The notes beneath the pieces were generated by a model that did no database searches, was not told the origin of the DNA, and saw only the letters and a program-made list of their open reading frames with translations. A program made the translations under genes and the position numbers. This document shows, piece by piece, positions 18,928 through 30,782 of a stretch of 64,000 nucleotides of DNA (positions are counted from its first letter, which is position 1; each line of letters opens with the position of its first letter). The DNA comes from Legionella taurinensis (GTDB lineage Bacteria; Pseudomonadota; Gammaproteobacteria; Legionellales; Legionellaceae): the NCBI RefSeq assembly GCF_900452865.1, contig NZ_UGOZ01000001.1:310001-374000 (forward strand). Reading direction: 5' to 3'.

Positions 18928-21316
18928 TGATTAATTCGTGGTTGGTGGCTTGCAGCAGTTGCGACGAACAAGTCGGTATAAAGAAAAAACGATGCCGATG
19001 GTCATTTGCCCTGGGTGAAACCATCCGGAGGAGATAAGTTATAAACTGCGCAAGCATTTCCACGATCTTCAAAAAGCCGCGATGCGTTTGCAGGGTTTCA
19101 TAACGGGGGTCGACCAGGCATTCCGTCATGTTCTGAAGATCGTCATTTTCCTCATTCGCTTCCGCGATATGGGCTAACTGATGCAGATTGATGGTTGCCT
19201 GCTCCAGTAATTTGGCTTCTCGGGGGTGCTTATTCTGCATGCCGGCCTGATGGGCATACAGGTTGTCAAGTCGTGTTTTCAGGGCGGGCGATTTCACCTC
19301 GTCGGGCTTTGTGTCCATCACCGGTACCGCAGGCTTCAGTTTAAGCAAAAGCGCGCAATCTTTATCCGGGTGTGGGGCGAGGGTTTGATACGCTTGAAGC
19401 ACGGCATGTGGCGTTGTCGGATGAGGGTATGCCAATTCGAAATGAATGTCCCTTAACAGTTGAGCTGCCTGATAATAATGTTTTTTGTCATTGGCCTGGG
19501 ATCGCAGGGCGATAAACAGGTTCTGGTACCAGTGCCTCAAGTCCTGGTCCAGCCCTTGAAGCAGTGGCAGAATGTTCTGGTGCATCCCATCTAGTTTTTG
19601 ATGGTACTCAATCTCCTGTTTAAGCGGCAAAGGATGATTCTCACTCGGGTCTTCGACTTTGCCATTATCCTGCTCAGACAATAAGGCTTTCAATTGCTTC
19701 AGATTTAGTTCGAGCTCTTTCTCCAGCTGGCTCTGTTCAAGGGGCAACTCATGGGGTGGCGGCAGGCGGCCTAACTCTTCCCGCAACTCTTTTTGCCGAC
19801 GCTTCAACTGAATGGTCCGTAAATTGAGGTCCATCGTGTGGGTATCAGACAAGGTTACCTGCTGCATACGAGCTAAATACTCTTTGCACTGGCTAATTTG
19901 CCGAATCAATTCCTCAATACGAATTTTACGGGCCGGGGTTTTCTCCGTCAGCTCTTTAATCTGCGTCGGCGATAACTGAAGTTCATTGCCATGAATAATG
20001 TTATTGTGAGTGCGAAGGCGTGTGTTTTCCGAAAGAAGTTCGCTAAGCTCCTGGACCAGTTTCAAGCCCTTGCCTAATAGACTGATGTTACCTGACGCGG
20101 CAAGACTGAGCCTGTCAAGCTCCTGCTTTAATTCCAGGCTGCTGTTATTCTGCCCGGAATAGGACGCATCATACGATTGGATAAGCTGAACAATTGTCCG
20201 ATTGAGTGAATCCGGCGCGGACGCCGTTTGCCCTTCTTTAGGGGCTTCTGGCAACATCGCTTGAGCATCGTCTCTTTTTTTATTGAGTGAATCAATGGTT
20301 GATTGCAGTTTGTTCCGTTTGAGCAAAAGCGAAAGGTAGGCATAATGATGCTCCATGCTCTGAACATTCTGGGCGTAGTTCTTATTATTTAACCAGTTCA
20401 CCCAGGCTAATGGATTTAGACTTGATGTGCTGATGACTTGTTGCCAACCTTTTATGTAAAGCAGGTTCTCCTTGTCCGTTGCTTCATCAAACAAATAGGT
20501 CAGATCCCGTTTCACTTCAGCAGGAAGGACAAATTGTTCAATGTCTTTATCCAGCATTTTGAGTGTCTGTTGGGATGCTTCAAGTTCGTCGCTTAACTGC
20601 TTAAGGGTACTTGAAAGCTCTTGATGGGATATGGACTCCTTTAAGCGCTGCGAGTAGCGGGTAAACTCCTGAAGATATCGCTCATGCCCGATGATCTGAC
20701 CTTGAATATTCTCCAGCTCGCTCCTCAGAAGGCGTATGTCGTTGTAAGAGATCAGTGTGATATTGAGCTCTTTTAACTGCCTTTGAATGTCGCTGATTCT
20801 TAACCAGTTCCTATTGAGAATGAGTTTGAGATCGTTAAATTTGATGCTGTTCAATTCCCTGGTAAGGGTTTCTTCAAGTCCTGTGATCAACACCTCGCGC
20901 TCACGAAGGCCGGTATAAATTGGAAGCGCCAGTATGGGGTCCTTCTGGTATTGTAGTTTGGCATAGATTTCATAGAGTTGCTGATAGGGTTCTTCAAGCT
21001 GGCTTTTTATCTTACGTGCCTCAAGATCATGGGACTTGAGACTGTCCCTAATCAGCTGGAGTTCGCTGCGGTTGCGCTTTTTCTCGTCATGGATCGCAGC
21101 GATTGCAGCCTGTTTGTCCGCATTGCTTTTCCAGCGTTGCAGCAAGTCCCTGACGTCATGGAGAAACAGCCATAATGCTTTGACTTCCTCAGGGGGGCTG
21201 CTCTCTGGATTGAATAAATGATCATAATGGGTGAAAAGAGTATAGAACGAAAGGAAGTTCGTCGGCGGTGATGAGGTAAGAAGTTGAGCTGCCAGGGCTC
21301 TGAGTTCCTCTTTCAT
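18914..21316 (-). CDS. 800-residue coiled-coil protein, candidate effector
   Basis: No family is recognised. After a globular-looking N-terminus (1-60) the protein is almost continuously helical and rich in Leu, Gln, Glu and Lys. Long heptad-like stretches (about 60-280, 305-350, 400-570) predict coiled coil. A short hydrophobic segment near residue 750 (IVEMLAQFITYLLRMV) may associate with a membrane. The C-terminus contains Cys residues and no Glu block. Large coiled-coil proteins of unknown function are typical Legionella effectors; a structural or SMC-like role is possible, but no P-loop is seen. The start is ATG with AGGAGA 6 nt upstream. Confidence 0.7.
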   Translation of the reverse strand: MKEELRALAAQLLTSSPPTNFLSFYTLFTHYDHLFNPESSPPEEVKALWLFLHDVRDLLQRWKSNADKQAAIAAIHDEKKRNRSELQLIRDSLKSHDLEARKIKSQLEEPYQQLYEIYAKLQYQKDPILALPIYTGLREREVLITGLEETLTRELNSIKFNDLKLILNRNWLRISDIQRQLKELNITLISYNDIRLLRSELENIQGQIIGHERYLQEFTRYSQRLKESISHQELSSTLKQLSDELEASQQTLKMLDKDIEQFVLPAEVKRDLTYLFDEATDKENLLYIKGWQQVISTSSLNPLAWVNWLNNKNYAQNVQSMEHHYAYLSLLLKRNKLQSTIDSLNKKRDDAQAMLPEAPKEGQTASAPDSLNRTIVQLIQSYDASYSGQNNSSLELKQELDRLSLAASGNISLLGKGLKLVQELSELLSENTRLRTHNNIIHGNELQLSPTQIKELTEKTPARKIRIEELIRQISQCKEYLARMQQVTLSDTHTMDLNLRTIQLKRRQKELREELGRLPPPHELPLEQSQLEKELELNLKQLKALLSEQDNGKVEDPSENHPLPLKQEIEYHQKLDGMHQNILPLLQGLDQDLRHWYQNLFIALRSQANDKKHYYQAAQLLRDIHFELAYPHPTTPHAVLQAYQTLAPHPDKDCALLLKLKPAVPVMDTKPDEVKSPALKTRLDNLYAHQAGMQNKHPREAKLLEQATINLHQLAHIAEANEENDDLQNMTECLVDPRYETLQTHRGFLKIVEMLAQFITYLLRMVSPRANDHRHRFFFIPTCSSQLLQATNHELISCPA

Positions 21317-21477
21317 GCGATTCTCCTGAATACAAATAAGTCAATCCCTGAGTACACCCTGGACTGAAAAGAAGCTCAATTTCTATAATTAACGGAGCAG
21401 TTCATAAAAATCAAGCAAAATACTAGGATTTCGAACAACATTAAGGTATATTGCCCCGGTTATTAACTGGAGTGGCA

Positions 21478-22230
21478 ATGAGGAAAAAAATTGTAGCCGG
21501 GAACTGGAAAATGAATGGTACAGTCAGCACCATTACCCCGCTGCTCAAAGACCTCATTCAGCAACTGCCTGAATTAAGCCACGGCAGGGAATGTGCCGTG
21601 ATGCCGCCCGCGATTTACCTGCCTCTGGTGCAGGCGCTTCTGCAGGACAGCTGCATTAGCTGGGGCGCGCAGAATGTTTACCCGGCGAACACGGGCGCTT
21701 ATACGGGTGAACTTTCCAGCACAATGCTTAACGATTACCAATGCCGGTATGTGTTGGTAGGTCATTCGGAGAGAAGGCAACTTTTCGGAGAAAGCGAAAA
21801 ATTTGTTGCTGATAAATACCACCATGTAAAAGATCATGGTATGATACCCGTTCTTTGCGTGGGCGAGACGCTTGAGGAGCGCCAGCAAGGAAAAACGAAA
21901 GACGTATTGACCCGTCAGATTTTAGCCGTAGCTAAAGAAGACTCGGCTTGTTTTGGCAATGCAGTCATCGCTTATGAACCCGTATGGGCAATAGGCACCG
22001 GTCAAACAGCGAGCCCTGAGCAAGCTCAGGAAATGCACGGGTTTATTAGAGAATTAGTGAGCGAATTCAGCAAGGAAGACGCTGCTGCATTACCGCTGCT
22101 ATATGGCGGAAGTGTAAATGACAAAAATGCAGCCTCGTTGTTTTCCATGCCGGATGTCGACGGTGGTTTAATTGGTGGTGCATCCCTTAATGCACAACAG
22201 TTTGTGGAAATTGTTAAATGTATCAATTAA
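21478..22230 (+). CDS. tpiA: Triosephosphate isomerase
   Basis: Interconverts dihydroxyacetone phosphate and glyceraldehyde-3-phosphate. From ATG 21478 (GGAG 5 nt upstream) the product has 250 residues, the family length, and begins [14 protein letters not shown]. The TTG at 21451 is only an in-frame extension. Catalytic Lys lies in GNWKMNG, His in VLVGHSERR and Glu in [17 protein letters not shown] is the phosphate loop. It overlaps secG by 13 bp. Confidence 0.97.
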   Translation: MRKKIVAGNWKMNGTVSTITPLLKDLIQQLPELSHGRECAVMPPAIYLPLVQALLQDSCISWGAQNVYPANTGAYTGELSSTMLNDYQCRYVLVGHSERRQLFGESEKFVADKYHHVKDHGMIPVLCVGETLEERQQGKTKDVLTRQILAVAKEDSACFGNAVIAYEPVWAIGTGQTASPEQAQEMHGFIRELVSEFSKEDAAALPLLYGGSVNDKNAASLFSMPDVDGGLIGGASLNAQQFVEIVKCIN

Positions 22231-22547
22231 TTTTAATCATTCATGTGCTGGTCGCCTTGGTCCTGATTGGACTGGTGTTGATACAGCATGGAAAAGGCGC
22301 CGATATTGGTGCTGCGTTTGGTTCAGGCGCATCAAATACCGTTTTCGGCAGCCAGGGTACCGGAGGATTTCTGTTCAAATTGACCGGCGGATTGGCATTG
22401 ACATTTTTTGTGACAAGTTTGTTCCTGTCCTATATGGTATCCACACAATACCAAAAGGCAGAACAACAAGCCATTCCTCAACCAATCAGCGCGCCAAATA
22501 ACGCGATTCCGGTGCCGGTTGATAGCAGTAAAAACGGAAAAGAATAA
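22218..22547 (+). CDS. secG: Preprotein translocase subunit SecG
   Basis: Small inner-membrane subunit of SecYEG that aids SecA cycling. The 109-residue product has two hydrophobic segments (about 1-20 and 52-73) linked by the conserved [15 protein letters not shown] loop. It overlaps tpiA and is followed 8 bp later by tRNA-Leu. Confidence 0.94.
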   Translation: MYQLILIIHVLVALVLIGLVLIQHGKGADIGAAFGSGASNTVFGSQGTGGFLFKLTGGLALTFFVTSLFLSYMVSTQYQKAEQQAIPQPISAPNNAIPVPVDSSKNGKE

Positions 22548-22555
22548 CTAAATAT

Positions 22556-22640
22556 GCCGAAGTGGTGGAATTGGTAGACACGCCGTCTTGAGGGGGCGGT
22601 GGCGTAAGCCGTGCCGGTTCGAGTCCGGCCTTCGGCACCA
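22556..22640 (+). tRNA. tRNA-Leu (anticodon GAG)
   Basis: The acceptor stem GCCGAAG pairs with CTTCGGC (22630-22636), followed by A and encoded CCA. The anticodon GAG is at 22590-22592 in a TTGAGGG loop. A long variable arm and a T-arm with TTCGAGT are present. At 85 nt with a long variable arm it is class II. It sits between secG and nuoA. Confidence 0.97.
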
Positions 22641-22658
22641 TTTATCCGAGCGATATGA

Positions 22659-23018
22659 ATGATGCTATCACAATACTTGCCAATATTAGTTTTTATTATC
22701 ATAGCCCTGGCTTTAGGCATTGCTATGATTACTGCCGCGTCATTGTTTTCCAAACATCAACCGGATTCAGCCAAGAACGCGCCCTATGAGTGCGGCTTTA
22801 ATGCGTTTGAAAGTTCCCACATCCCTTTTGATGTCAGATTTTATCTGGTTGCTATACTTTTTATTATCTTTGATCTGGAAACTGCTTTTTTCTTCCCCTG
22901 GGCCTTGGTATTGCGTGAGATAGGTTGGTTTGGTTTCTCAGCGATGATGATCTTTCTCGGCCTGCTGGTCATTGGCTTTATCTACGAATGGAAGCGGGGC
23001 GCTCTTGAATGGGAATGA
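22659..23018 (+). CDS. nuoA: NADH-quinone oxidoreductase subunit A
   Basis: Small membrane subunit of complex I at the junction of the hydrophilic and membrane arms. The 119-residue product has three hydrophobic helices and the conserved [11 protein letters not shown] loop, whose Cys is the marker of the quinone-site region. It is the first gene of a complete nuoA-N operon, starting 18 bp after the tRNA-Leu. Confidence 0.96.
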   Translation: MMLSQYLPILVFIIIALALGIAMITAASLFSKHQPDSAKNAPYECGFNAFESSHIPFDVRFYLVAILFIIFDLETAFFFPWALVLREIGWFGFSAMMIFLGLLVIGFIYEWKRGALEWE

Positions 23019-23095
23019 TTTGTTTTTATCAATCCCGCGTGGAGTCCTGTGGCGGCGTGTTATTAAACCAAGATATATTATTTTAGAGGCTTGCT

Positions 23096-23572
23096 ATGGC
23101 TGTTGCAGAATTGCAAAAAACGGGCTTTGTCACAACCTCCGTTGAGAAACTGGTGGGTTGGGCGCGCAGCGGTTCGATGTGGCCGATGACGTTTGGCCTG
23201 GCCTGTTGCGCAGTAGAGATGATGCATGTGGGTGCTGCCCGCTATGATTTGGACCGCTTTGGGATTATTTTCAGACCCAGTCCCCGGCAATCGGATGTCA
23301 TGATTGTTGCCGGTACCCTGTGCAACAAAATGGCACCTGCCCTCCGTAAGGTCTATGACCAAATGCCTGAACCCCGCTGGGTCATTTCCATGGGGTCATG
23401 TGCTAATGGCGGGGGTTATTACCATTATTCCTATTCGGTCGTGCGGGGTTGTGATCGCATTGTACCGGTTGATGTGTATGTACCGGGCTGTCCTCCAACG
23501 GCTGAAGCGCTTCTTTACGGCATTATCCAGTTACAGAATAAAATCAGGCGTAAACCTGTAATAGAAGCATAA
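23096..23572 (+). CDS. nuoB: NADH-quinone oxidoreductase subunit B
   Basis: Peripheral subunit carrying cluster N2, the 4Fe-4S centre that passes electrons to quinone. The 158-residue product has the tandem Cys pair in [10 protein letters not shown] and further ligand cysteines in MGSCANGGG and VPGCPP. GAGG lies upstream of the start. Confidence 0.97.
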   Translation: MAVAELQKTGFVTTSVEKLVGWARSGSMWPMTFGLACCAVEMMHVGAARYDLDRFGIIFRPSPRQSDVMIVAGTLCNKMAPALRKVYDQMPEPRWVISMGSCANGGGYYHYSYSVVRGCDRIVPVDVYVPGCPPTAEALLYGIIQLQNKIRRKPVIEA

Positions 23573-23591
23573 CGAGCACAGGTATCTATCG

Positions 23592-24275
23592 ATGACTAAA
23601 CTGACTAGCTTGGCCGAAAAAATAAACACTGAATTGGCTCATTTGATTGACTCCATCGATGTGGCAACGCATGAAATTACGATTGAATGCAGTCCCGCAC
23701 ACGTAAAGCAGGTCCTGGAGCAGTTGAAGGAGCATGAGCATTTTGCATTCGATCAGCTGATGGATGTTTGTGCCGTGGATTACCTCGATTACGGTTCCTA
23801 TGACTGGGAAACCGAAGCAGCCACTGAAAGCGGCTTTTCCCGTGGCGTGGAGGCGCATGAAGCCAGAGCCTTTGTCTTTGATAAACCTCGCTTTGCTGTA
23901 GTCTATCACCTGCTCTCAACAGCCAAAAACCAACGCGTTCGTGTCAAAGTATTTCTTGATGAGCATAATCTGGTTATTCCATCGGTCCATGAACTATGGA
24001 AGTCAGCCAACTGGTTTGAGCGTGAAGCTTACGACTTATTTGGTATTCTTTTCTCCGGTCATCCTGATCTTAGACGTCTGCTGACGGATTATGGATTCAT
24101 CGGTCACCCGTTCCGCAAGGACTTCCCTTTGATTGGTGAGGTTGAAATGCGTTACGACGCACGTCAACAAAAAGTCGTGTATGAGCCGGTCAGCATAGAA
24201 CCCCGAATCCTGGTACCCAAGGTAATACGCAACGACAACCGTTATCTTGATAACCATGGAGTGAGCCATGATTGA
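23592..24275 (+). CDS. nuoC: NADH-quinone oxidoreductase subunit C
   Basis: 30-kDa-type subunit of the hydrophilic arm; 227 residues. The [14 protein letters not shown] signature and the [20 protein letters not shown] segment are diagnostic. It is a separate gene, not fused to nuoD as in E. coli, and overlaps nuoD by 8 bp. Confidence 0.97.
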   Translation: MTKLTSLAEKINTELAHLIDSIDVATHEITIECSPAHVKQVLEQLKEHEHFAFDQLMDVCAVDYLDYGSYDWETEAATESGFSRGVEAHEARAFVFDKPRFAVVYHLLSTAKNQRVRVKVFLDEHNLVIPSVHELWKSANWFEREAYDLFGILFSGHPDLRRLLTDYGFIGHPFRKDFPLIGEVEMRYDARQQKVVYEPVSIEPRILVPKVIRNDNRYLDNHGVSHD

Positions 24276-25521
24276 ATTAAAAAATTATACGCTTAACTTT
24301 GGCCCCCAGCATCCTGCTGCCCATGGTGTATTACGCCTGGTTCTTGAGCTTGAGGGGGAGACCATCGTCCGTGCGGATCCGCACATTGGTTTGTTGCATC
24401 GTGCGACTGAAAAGTTGGCCGAGTCAAAACCTTACCTGCAAAACATTGGCTACATGGACAGGCTTGATTACGTGTCCATGATGTGTAATGAGCATGCCTA
24501 CGTGCTGGCCATTGAAAAATTATTGGGCATTGAAGCGCCGGTGCGTGCTCAATACATCCGCACCCTGTTTGATGAAGTAACACGGGTTCTTAACCATTTG
24601 CTCTGGTTAGGTGCCAGTGCTCTGGATATTGGCGCCATGACAGTCTTTTTGTACTGTTTCCGTGAGCGGGAAGATTTGTTTGACTGCTACGAGGCCGTGT
24701 CCGGCGCCCGTATGCACGCCAAGTACTATCGGCCTGGCGGCGTTGCCCGTGATCTTCCTGACAGCATGCCGCAATACAAGGCATCCCGATGGCACAATGA
24801 GCGGGAAGTGGAAAAAATGAACGAAAATCGTCAGGGAAGCCTGCTTGATTTTCTCTGGGCTTTTACTGAGCGTTTTCCAAAGTGCGTGGATGAGTACGAA
24901 ACATTATTAACCGATAACCGAATCTGGAAACAGCGCACGGTAGATATCGGTGTGGTTTCCCCTGAGGATGCCCTGCAATGGGGGTTCAGCGGCCCCATGC
25001 TGCGTGCCTCCGGTATTGCCTGGGATTTGCGTAAAAAACAGCCTTATGCTGCCTATGATCAGGTCGATTTCGATATACCGGTCGGCAAAACCGGTGACTG
25101 CTATGATCGTTACCTGGTGCGCGTCGAGGAATTGAGACAATCCAACCGCATTATGCGCCAATGCATCGAATGGCTGCGCAAAAATCCGGGTCCGGTTCGA
25201 CTCGAGGATCACAAGATTACGCCGCCGCGACGGGTTGAAATGAAACATGACATGGAAGCGCTGATTCATCACTTTAAGCTGTACACGGAAGGTTTCTCCT
25301 TGCCGCGGGGCGAGGTTTACAGCGCAGTGGAGGCCCCTAAGGGTGAATTTGGTATTTATCTGGTTTCTGATGGCGCGAACAAACCCTACCGTTTGAAAAT
25401 TCGGGCGCCTGGTTTTGCCCACTTAGCGGGATACGATGAAATGGTCAGAGGCCATATGTTGGCTGATGGAGTAGCCATCCTTGCCAGTCAGGATATTGTT
25501 TTCGGTGAAATCGATCGGTAA
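24268..25521 (+). CDS. nuoD: NADH-quinone oxidoreductase subunit D
   Basis: 49-kDa-type subunit that forms the quinone-binding pocket with NuoB. The 417-residue product has the N-terminal [13 protein letters not shown] loop (quinone-site His), [12 protein letters not shown], and the C-terminal DIVFGEIDR. Length and motifs are ordinary. Confidence 0.97.
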   Translation: MIELKNYTLNFGPQHPAAHGVLRLVLELEGETIVRADPHIGLLHRATEKLAESKPYLQNIGYMDRLDYVSMMCNEHAYVLAIEKLLGIEAPVRAQYIRTLFDEVTRVLNHLLWLGASALDIGAMTVFLYCFREREDLFDCYEAVSGARMHAKYYRPGGVARDLPDSMPQYKASRWHNEREVEKMNENRQGSLLDFLWAFTERFPKCVDEYETLLTDNRIWKQRTVDIGVVSPEDALQWGFSGPMLRASGIAWDLRKKQPYAAYDQVDFDIPVGKTGDCYDRYLVRVEELRQSNRIMRQCIEWLRKNPGPVRLEDHKITPPRRVEMKHDMEALIHHFKLYTEGFSLPRGEVYSAVEAPKGEFGIYLVSDGANKPYRLKIRAPGFAHLAGYDEMVRGHMLADGVAILASQDIVFGEIDR

Positions 25522-25561
25522 CACGACGCTGTTGGATTAAACGTTTTTTAAGGTTAGAAGC

Positions 25562-26065
25562 ATGTCTGAGCATTCAGCTAAAATACTTTGTCAACTGATA
25601 TCAGCAGAGCGGATCAGTGAAATTAATTACTGGATAGCGAAATATCCAGCGGATCAAAAGCAATCCGCCGTAATGAGCGCCCTGCGTATCGTTCAGGAGG
25701 AACACGGGTATTTGTCGCCTGAATTGATGGACGCGGTTGCCGATTACCTGGAGATGCCAGCCATTGCCGTTTATGAAGTCGCCACCTTTTACACCATGTA
25801 TGAACACAAGCCCATCGGGCGTCATCTGGTTAATGTGTGTACTAATATTTCCTGTAAACTGATGGGTTCATCGGAAGTGGTTAACTACCTGCAGTCCAAA
25901 TTGGGCATTCAGCTTGGGGAAACAACCGCTGATGGGCGCTTCACCCTCCGCTCAGTCGAGTGCCTCGGTGCCTGCGTTAATGCACCGATGATGCAGGTCA
26001 ACAAAGAGTATCACGAGAATTTAAACCCTGAAAAAATTGATCACGTGTTGGAACAGTATCAATGA
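25562..26065 (+). CDS. nuoE: NADH-quinone oxidoreductase subunit E
   Basis: 24-kDa-type subunit with a 2Fe-2S cluster (N1a) next to the NADH site. The 167-residue thioredoxin-like protein has ligand cysteines in CTNISCKL and CLGACVNAP. AAGG lies upstream of the ATG. Confidence 0.97.
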   Translation: MSEHSAKILCQLISAERISEINYWIAKYPADQKQSAVMSALRIVQEEHGYLSPELMDAVADYLEMPAIAVYEVATFYTMYEHKPIGRHLVNVCTNISCKLMGSSEVVNYLQSKLGIQLGETTADGRFTLRSVECLGACVNAPMMQVNKEYHENLNPEKIDHVLEQYQ

Positions 26066-26083
26066 ACGATAGAGGTGATTGCC

Positions 26084-27361
26084 ATGGTTGAATTAAATCA
26101 AGTCTGTTACCGAACATTCCATCTGCAAGAGCCTTGGACGTTAAAATCATATCTAAGTGTGGGTGGGTATAGTGCGTGGAGACGTATTCTGAGCGAAAAA
26201 ATCCCGCCTCAGCAAATTATTGAGGAATTAAAGACCTCAGCCTTGCGCGGACGCGGCGGTGCGGGTTTCCCTACTGGCCTTAAGTGGAGTTTCATGAACC
26301 GAAATGCTCCTGTACAAAAGTATGTGGTATGCAATTCGGATGAAGGGGAGCCCGGTACATGCAAAGACAGGGAAATTCTCGCCAATAACCCCCACCAGTT
26401 GATAGAGGGTATGGCGATTGCGGGTTACGTTATGGGCGCTACGGTAGGCTACAACTACATCCGCGGCGAATTCTGGCTGCCTTTTGAGCGAACAGAGCAG
26501 GCCTTAAAGGAGGCTTATGCCGAGGGGCTCCTGGGTAAAAACATCCTGGGCAGCGGCATTGATTTCGATTTATACAATCACCTTGGTGCCGGCGCTTACA
26601 TTTGCGGTGAAGAAACTGCCTTGTTAAATTCGCTGGAAGGTAAAAAGGGTTTGCCGCGTTTCAAACCCCCTTTCCCAGCCAATTACGGTCTTTATGGCAA
26701 ACCCACGACCATCAATAACACAGAAACATTTGCTTCCGTTCCTCCTATTCTGGAAAAAGGCGGTGAATGGTTCTTAAAACTCGGCAAGCCAAACAATGGC
26801 GGGACGAAATGTTTCAGTGTCAGTGGCCATGTCAACAAGCCAGGTAATTTTGAAATTCCGCTGGGAACACCCTTTAAAACCCTGCTGGACTTGGCAGGCG
26901 GTGTACGCAATGGCAATAAAATCAAGGCGGTTATTCCGGGCGGTTCCTCCATGCGTGTCCTCCCTGGGGATGTCATGATGGGTCTGGATATGGATTATGA
27001 CAGCATTCAAAAAGCAGGTTCCGGTCTGGGTTCCGGTGCGGTCATCATTATGGACGAAACCACCTGTATGGTGGATGCGCTCTACCGCATTTCTGAATTT
27101 TACATGGACGAGTCCTGCGGTCAATGCACACCTTGTCGTGAGGGTACCGGTTGGATGGTTCGTCTGATCCATCGTATTCGTGAAGGGCACGGCGAGCCGG
27201 GTGACATTGAAAAACTTGTCAACGTGGCCAATAAAATTGATGGCCGCACCATTTGTGCATTAGGAGAAGCGGCTGCCTGGCCGGTGCAGAGCTTCGTGAA
27301 ACATTTTTATCATGAGTTTGAGTATTTTATTAAGCATAAACGCTCGATCGTCGCAGCATAA
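26084..27361 (+). CDS. nuoF: NADH-quinone oxidoreductase subunit F
   Basis: 51-kDa-type subunit that binds FMN, NADH and cluster N3. [13 protein letters not shown] is the FMN/NADH loop, [13 protein letters not shown] is conserved, and [13 protein letters not shown] plus a later Cys coordinate the 4Fe-4S cluster. ATG at 26084 (425 residues) is chosen because GAGG lies 8 nt upstream; GTG at 26075 overlaps that ribosome-binding site. Confidence 0.96.
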   Translation: MVELNQVCYRTFHLQEPWTLKSYLSVGGYSAWRRILSEKIPPQQIIEELKTSALRGRGGAGFPTGLKWSFMNRNAPVQKYVVCNSDEGEPGTCKDREILANNPHQLIEGMAIAGYVMGATVGYNYIRGEFWLPFERTEQALKEAYAEGLLGKNILGSGIDFDLYNHLGAGAYICGEETALLNSLEGKKGLPRFKPPFPANYGLYGKPTTINNTETFASVPPILEKGGEWFLKLGKPNNGGTKCFSVSGHVNKPGNFEIPLGTPFKTLLDLAGGVRNGNKIKAVIPGGSSMRVLPGDVMMGLDMDYDSIQKAGSGLGSGAVIIMDETTCMVDALYRISEFYMDESCGQCTPCREGTGWMVRLIHRIREGHGEPGDIEKLVNVANKIDGRTICALGEAAAWPVQSFVKHFYHEFEYFIKHKRSIVAA

Positions 27362-27378
27362 TTGAGAAGGTTTAGACA

Positions 27379-29730
27379 ATGGCTACCATTGAAATCGACG
27401 GGAAAACATTTGAAGTTGAAAATGGCAAAATGATCATTGAAGTGGCTGATGAAGCGGGGATTTATATTCCGCGATTCTGCTATCACAAGAAATTGTCTGT
27501 TGCCGCCAATTGCCGTATGTGCCTGGTTGAAGTAGAAAACGGTCGAAAACCTGTCCCCGCGTGTGCGACACCGATCACGAACGGCATGAAAGTGTTTACC
27601 AAATCTGAAGAAGCCATTCGTTCCCAGGAAGCGGTAATGGAATTCCTGTTAATTAACCATCCTCTCGATTGCCCTATTTGTGATCAGGGCGGAGAGTGTG
27701 AGTTACAGGACATTTCCATGGGATTTGGACATGACAGTTCCGAATACGAGGAAACCAAGCGTTCCGTTGAAGACGATAATCTGGGCCCTTTGATCGCGAC
27801 AGAGATGACCCGCTGCATCCATTGCACGCGCTGTGTGCGATTTGGTGAGGAAGTGGCCGGTCTGCGTGAGCTTGGTGCGACCGGACGCGGTGAAAAGATG
27901 CAAATAGGCACCTACGTGCAACACAGCATCCAATCGGAAGTATCAGGCAATATCATTGATTTATGCCCGGTAGGTGCGTTGACGTCCAAGCCCTATCGCT
28001 TTACAGCCAGGGCCTGGGAATTAACCCAACATGACAGCTTAGCCCCTCATGACTGCCTGGGTTCCAATGTGTACTTGCATGTTCGGCGTAATCAGGTCAT
28101 GCGTGCTGTCCCTAAAGAAAATGAAGCCATCAATGAAACCTGGCTTTCTGACCGCGATCGATTCAGCTATTTGGGGCTTAAAAGCGAAATGCGTGCAGGC
28201 CACCCGATGATCAAAACTCAGGGGCAATGGCAGACAGTGGATTGGGAAACTGCACTGAAATTTGTGGCCGAAGGGATGAGCCGCATCATTAAACAGCATG
28301 GACCCGAGCAATTTGCTGCGTTTGCTTCGCCTTCCTCTACCCTTGAGGAATTCTATTTATTGCAAAAATTAATGCGGGAACTGGGGGTTAATAATCTCGA
28401 TTACCGCTTAAGACAAATTGATTTCCGCGATCAGGATGGCTTGCCTGCCGCCTGGGAGAATCAATTAAGCCTGACGGACATTGAACATCAACAGGCAATT
28501 CTTTTGTTGGGCTGCAATGTTCATCGCGAAGTTCCGCTCGCCGGCCTTCGAGTTCGTAAAGCGTTTCGAAACGGAGCCAGGTTGTTTGCGATTAATCCCG
28601 TGGACTATGACTACCATTTCGATGTTCGGGCGAAAGCCATTGTCTCACCCCAGGAAATGCCCATGCAGTTGGCAAAACTGGTTGCAGCCATGGCTGCCGA
28701 TGTTCAGAAGTTGCCTGAGGCCGTTCAACGTTTAATCGTGGGTCTCGAAGTCGATGACGTCTCTCGCGCCATGGCCGCTGAATTGAGCCAAAGCAAGGCG
28801 GCTATCATCATGGGTGCGCTTTGCGAAAATCATCCTGATGCGGCTTTGCTGCGCACGCTGGTGCATGTGCTTGAAACAATCAGTGGTCTGCGTGTGTTGC
28901 GATTAACCTCAGGCGCTAACGCAGCCGGGGCAGAACTGGCGGGGATGCTTCCTCATCGAACCACAGCAGGCAAAACAGTGTCTCAACCCGGTCTTGATGT
29001 GCAATCAGCGCTTGATGCCAAATTAAAAGGCTATTTCCTGCTGGGGGTTGAACCTGGGTTTGATTTTGCCAATCCTTTTAATGCCAGACAGTCCATGCTT
29101 GCTGCGGAATTTGTAGTCATGGTTTCTGCTTTTCAACATGAATCGATGTTTGATTATGCAGATGTGATTCTGCCCATGGCTCCTTATGCAGAAACCTCTG
29201 GAACCTACATTAATGTTGAAAACCGCTGGCAAAGCGTGAAAGGTGCCTGCAGTCCTTATGAAGAAGCGCGTCCGGCGTGGAAGATACTGAGGGTATTGGG
29301 CAATCTGCTGCATTGTCAGAATTTTACTTACGTCTCCAGCGATGAAATCCTGACCGAGGTGAAATCCATTGTTGACATGACATCCGGCGTGAAATACCAA
29401 CCCTACTACCCCGAGTCGCTGCCTTCTTATCACCAGCAGCTGGTCAGGGTGGGTGAGTGGCCCTTGTACCGTTGCGATGCCATTGTGCGCAGCACGCAGG
29501 CTCTGCAACATTGTGCAGCGGCGGAGCCCGCTTGTATCCGTGTACATCCCGATACGGCAAATAGATTGAAATTAGATGAGGTTGCTACTGTATCTCAAGG
29601 AGATATTGAGATAACATTGCCGCTCAAACGAGACGAGCGAATAGCACCCGATGTTGTATGGGTAGCCAATGCAATGCCTGAAACAGTTGACCTTGGGCAT
29701 TCTTTTGCTGCAATCACTATTAAGCGCTAA
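27379..29730 (+). CDS. nuoG: NADH-quinone oxidoreductase subunit G
   Basis: 75-kDa-type subunit carrying several Fe-S clusters. The 783-residue product has an N-terminal ferredoxin-like domain ([15 protein letters not shown], then CATP), the [14 protein letters not shown] motif, a [10 protein letters not shown] 4Fe-4S motif, and a molybdopterin-oxidoreductase-like C-terminal domain. Length and cysteine spacing look normal. Confidence 0.96.
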   Translation: MATIEIDGKTFEVENGKMIIEVADEAGIYIPRFCYHKKLSVAANCRMCLVEVENGRKPVPACATPITNGMKVFTKSEEAIRSQEAVMEFLLINHPLDCPICDQGGECELQDISMGFGHDSSEYEETKRSVEDDNLGPLIATEMTRCIHCTRCVRFGEEVAGLRELGATGRGEKMQIGTYVQHSIQSEVSGNIIDLCPVGALTSKPYRFTARAWELTQHDSLAPHDCLGSNVYLHVRRNQVMRAVPKENEAINETWLSDRDRFSYLGLKSEMRAGHPMIKTQGQWQTVDWETALKFVAEGMSRIIKQHGPEQFAAFASPSSTLEEFYLLQKLMRELGVNNLDYRLRQIDFRDQDGLPAAWENQLSLTDIEHQQAILLLGCNVHREVPLAGLRVRKAFRNGARLFAINPVDYDYHFDVRAKAIVSPQEMPMQLAKLVAAMAADVQKLPEAVQRLIVGLEVDDVSRAMAAELSQSKAAIIMGALCENHPDAALLRTLVHVLETISGLRVLRLTSGANAAGAELAGMLPHRTTAGKTVSQPGLDVQSALDAKLKGYFLLGVEPGFDFANPFNARQSMLAAEFVVMVSAFQHESMFDYADVILPMAPYAETSGTYINVENRWQSVKGACSPYEEARPAWKILRVLGNLLHCQNFTYVSSDEILTEVKSIVDMTSGVKYQPYYPESLPSYHQQLVRVGEWPLYRCDAIVRSTQALQHCAAAEPACIRVHPDTANRLKLDEVATVSQGDIEITLPLKRDERIAPDVVWVANAMPETVDLGHSFAAITIKR

Positions 29731-29741
29731 CAGGTAAGATT

Positions 29742-30764
29742 ATGCTACATGATATAGGCATTTTGCTGTGGATTATTATAAAAATATTAATCATTGTCGT
29801 GCCCCTGCTGATCGCTGTCGCTTATCTTACCTATGCTGAGCGCAAGGTCATTGGCTACATTCAGGTACGGATCGGTCCTAACCGCGTGGGTTTTAAAGGG
29901 CTGTTACAGCCTTTTGCTGATTTGATTAAGTTAATCACGAAAGAAATCATTATCCCGACGAAATCGAACAAGTACCTGTTCATTATTGCACCATTATTTG
30001 CACTGGCACCTTCGTTGGTGGGCTGGGCTGTTATTCCTTTCTCGGAAGGCATGGTTTTAGCCGACATCAATGCCGGTGTGCTTTACCTGTTCGCCATGAG
30101 TTCCCTGGGGGTTTACGGTGTTCTCATCGCCGGCTGGGCATCGAATTCAAAATACGCCATGTTTGGTGCTTTACGAAGCACAGCACAGACAGTGTCTTAT
30201 GAAATTGCCATGGGTTTTGCTCTGGTTGGCGTATTGTTAGCCGCTGGCAGCATGAATCTGACCGAAATAGTCCAATCTCAACGCGGAGGACTCTGGCACT
30301 GGTGGTTTTTGCCGTTATTGCCTTTGTTTGTAACCTGCTGGATTGCCGGTATTGCGGAAACCAATCGCGCGCCATTTGATTTGGCGGAAGGGGAGTCAGA
30401 GATTGTTGCGGGATTCCATGTCGAGTATTCGGGGATTGGATTTGCGCTGTTTTTCCTTTCCGAATATGCCAGCATGATTCTCATTTCCACCATGTTGTCC
30501 ATTCTTTTTCTGGGAGGCTGGTTATCGCCTTTTGAAGGCATTCCCCTTCTTAACAGCATTTTCTTTGTCGTTCCCGGCTTTGTATGGCTGCTTTTAAAAA
30601 TCTCTTTTTTCCTTTTTGTTTATTTGTGGATTCGCGCCACTTTCCCTCGCTATCGCTATGATCAGTTAATGCGCCTGGGTTGGAAAGTTTTAATCCCGGT
30701 GACCATAGTTTGGGTGATTGTTACCGCCTTGATGGTAATAACTCATCTGAAGCCATGGTTTTAA
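29742..30764 (+). CDS. nuoH: NADH-quinone oxidoreductase subunit H
   Basis: Membrane subunit at the quinone entrance. The 340-residue, roughly eight-helix protein has signatures [19 protein letters not shown] and [13 protein letters not shown]. Confidence 0.97.
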   Translation: MLHDIGILLWIIIKILIIVVPLLIAVAYLTYAERKVIGYIQVRIGPNRVGFKGLLQPFADLIKLITKEIIIPTKSNKYLFIIAPLFALAPSLVGWAVIPFSEGMVLADINAGVLYLFAMSSLGVYGVLIAGWASNSKYAMFGALRSTAQTVSYEIAMGFALVGVLLAAGSMNLTEIVQSQRGGLWHWWFLPLLPLFVTCWIAGIAETNRAPFDLAEGESEIVAGFHVEYSGIGFALFFLSEYASMILISTMLSILFLGGWLSPFEGIPLLNSIFFVVPGFVWLLLKISFFLFVYLWIRATFPRYRYDQLMRLGWKVLIPVTIVWVIVTALMVITHLKPWF

Positions 30765-30782
30765 CGAGCAATGAGCTAAGTA

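Noticed and set aside
22478-22753. Open frame on the minus strand across the tRNA-Leu
   Set aside because: It runs antisense through secG, a tRNA and nuoA; it is a shadow of those genes.
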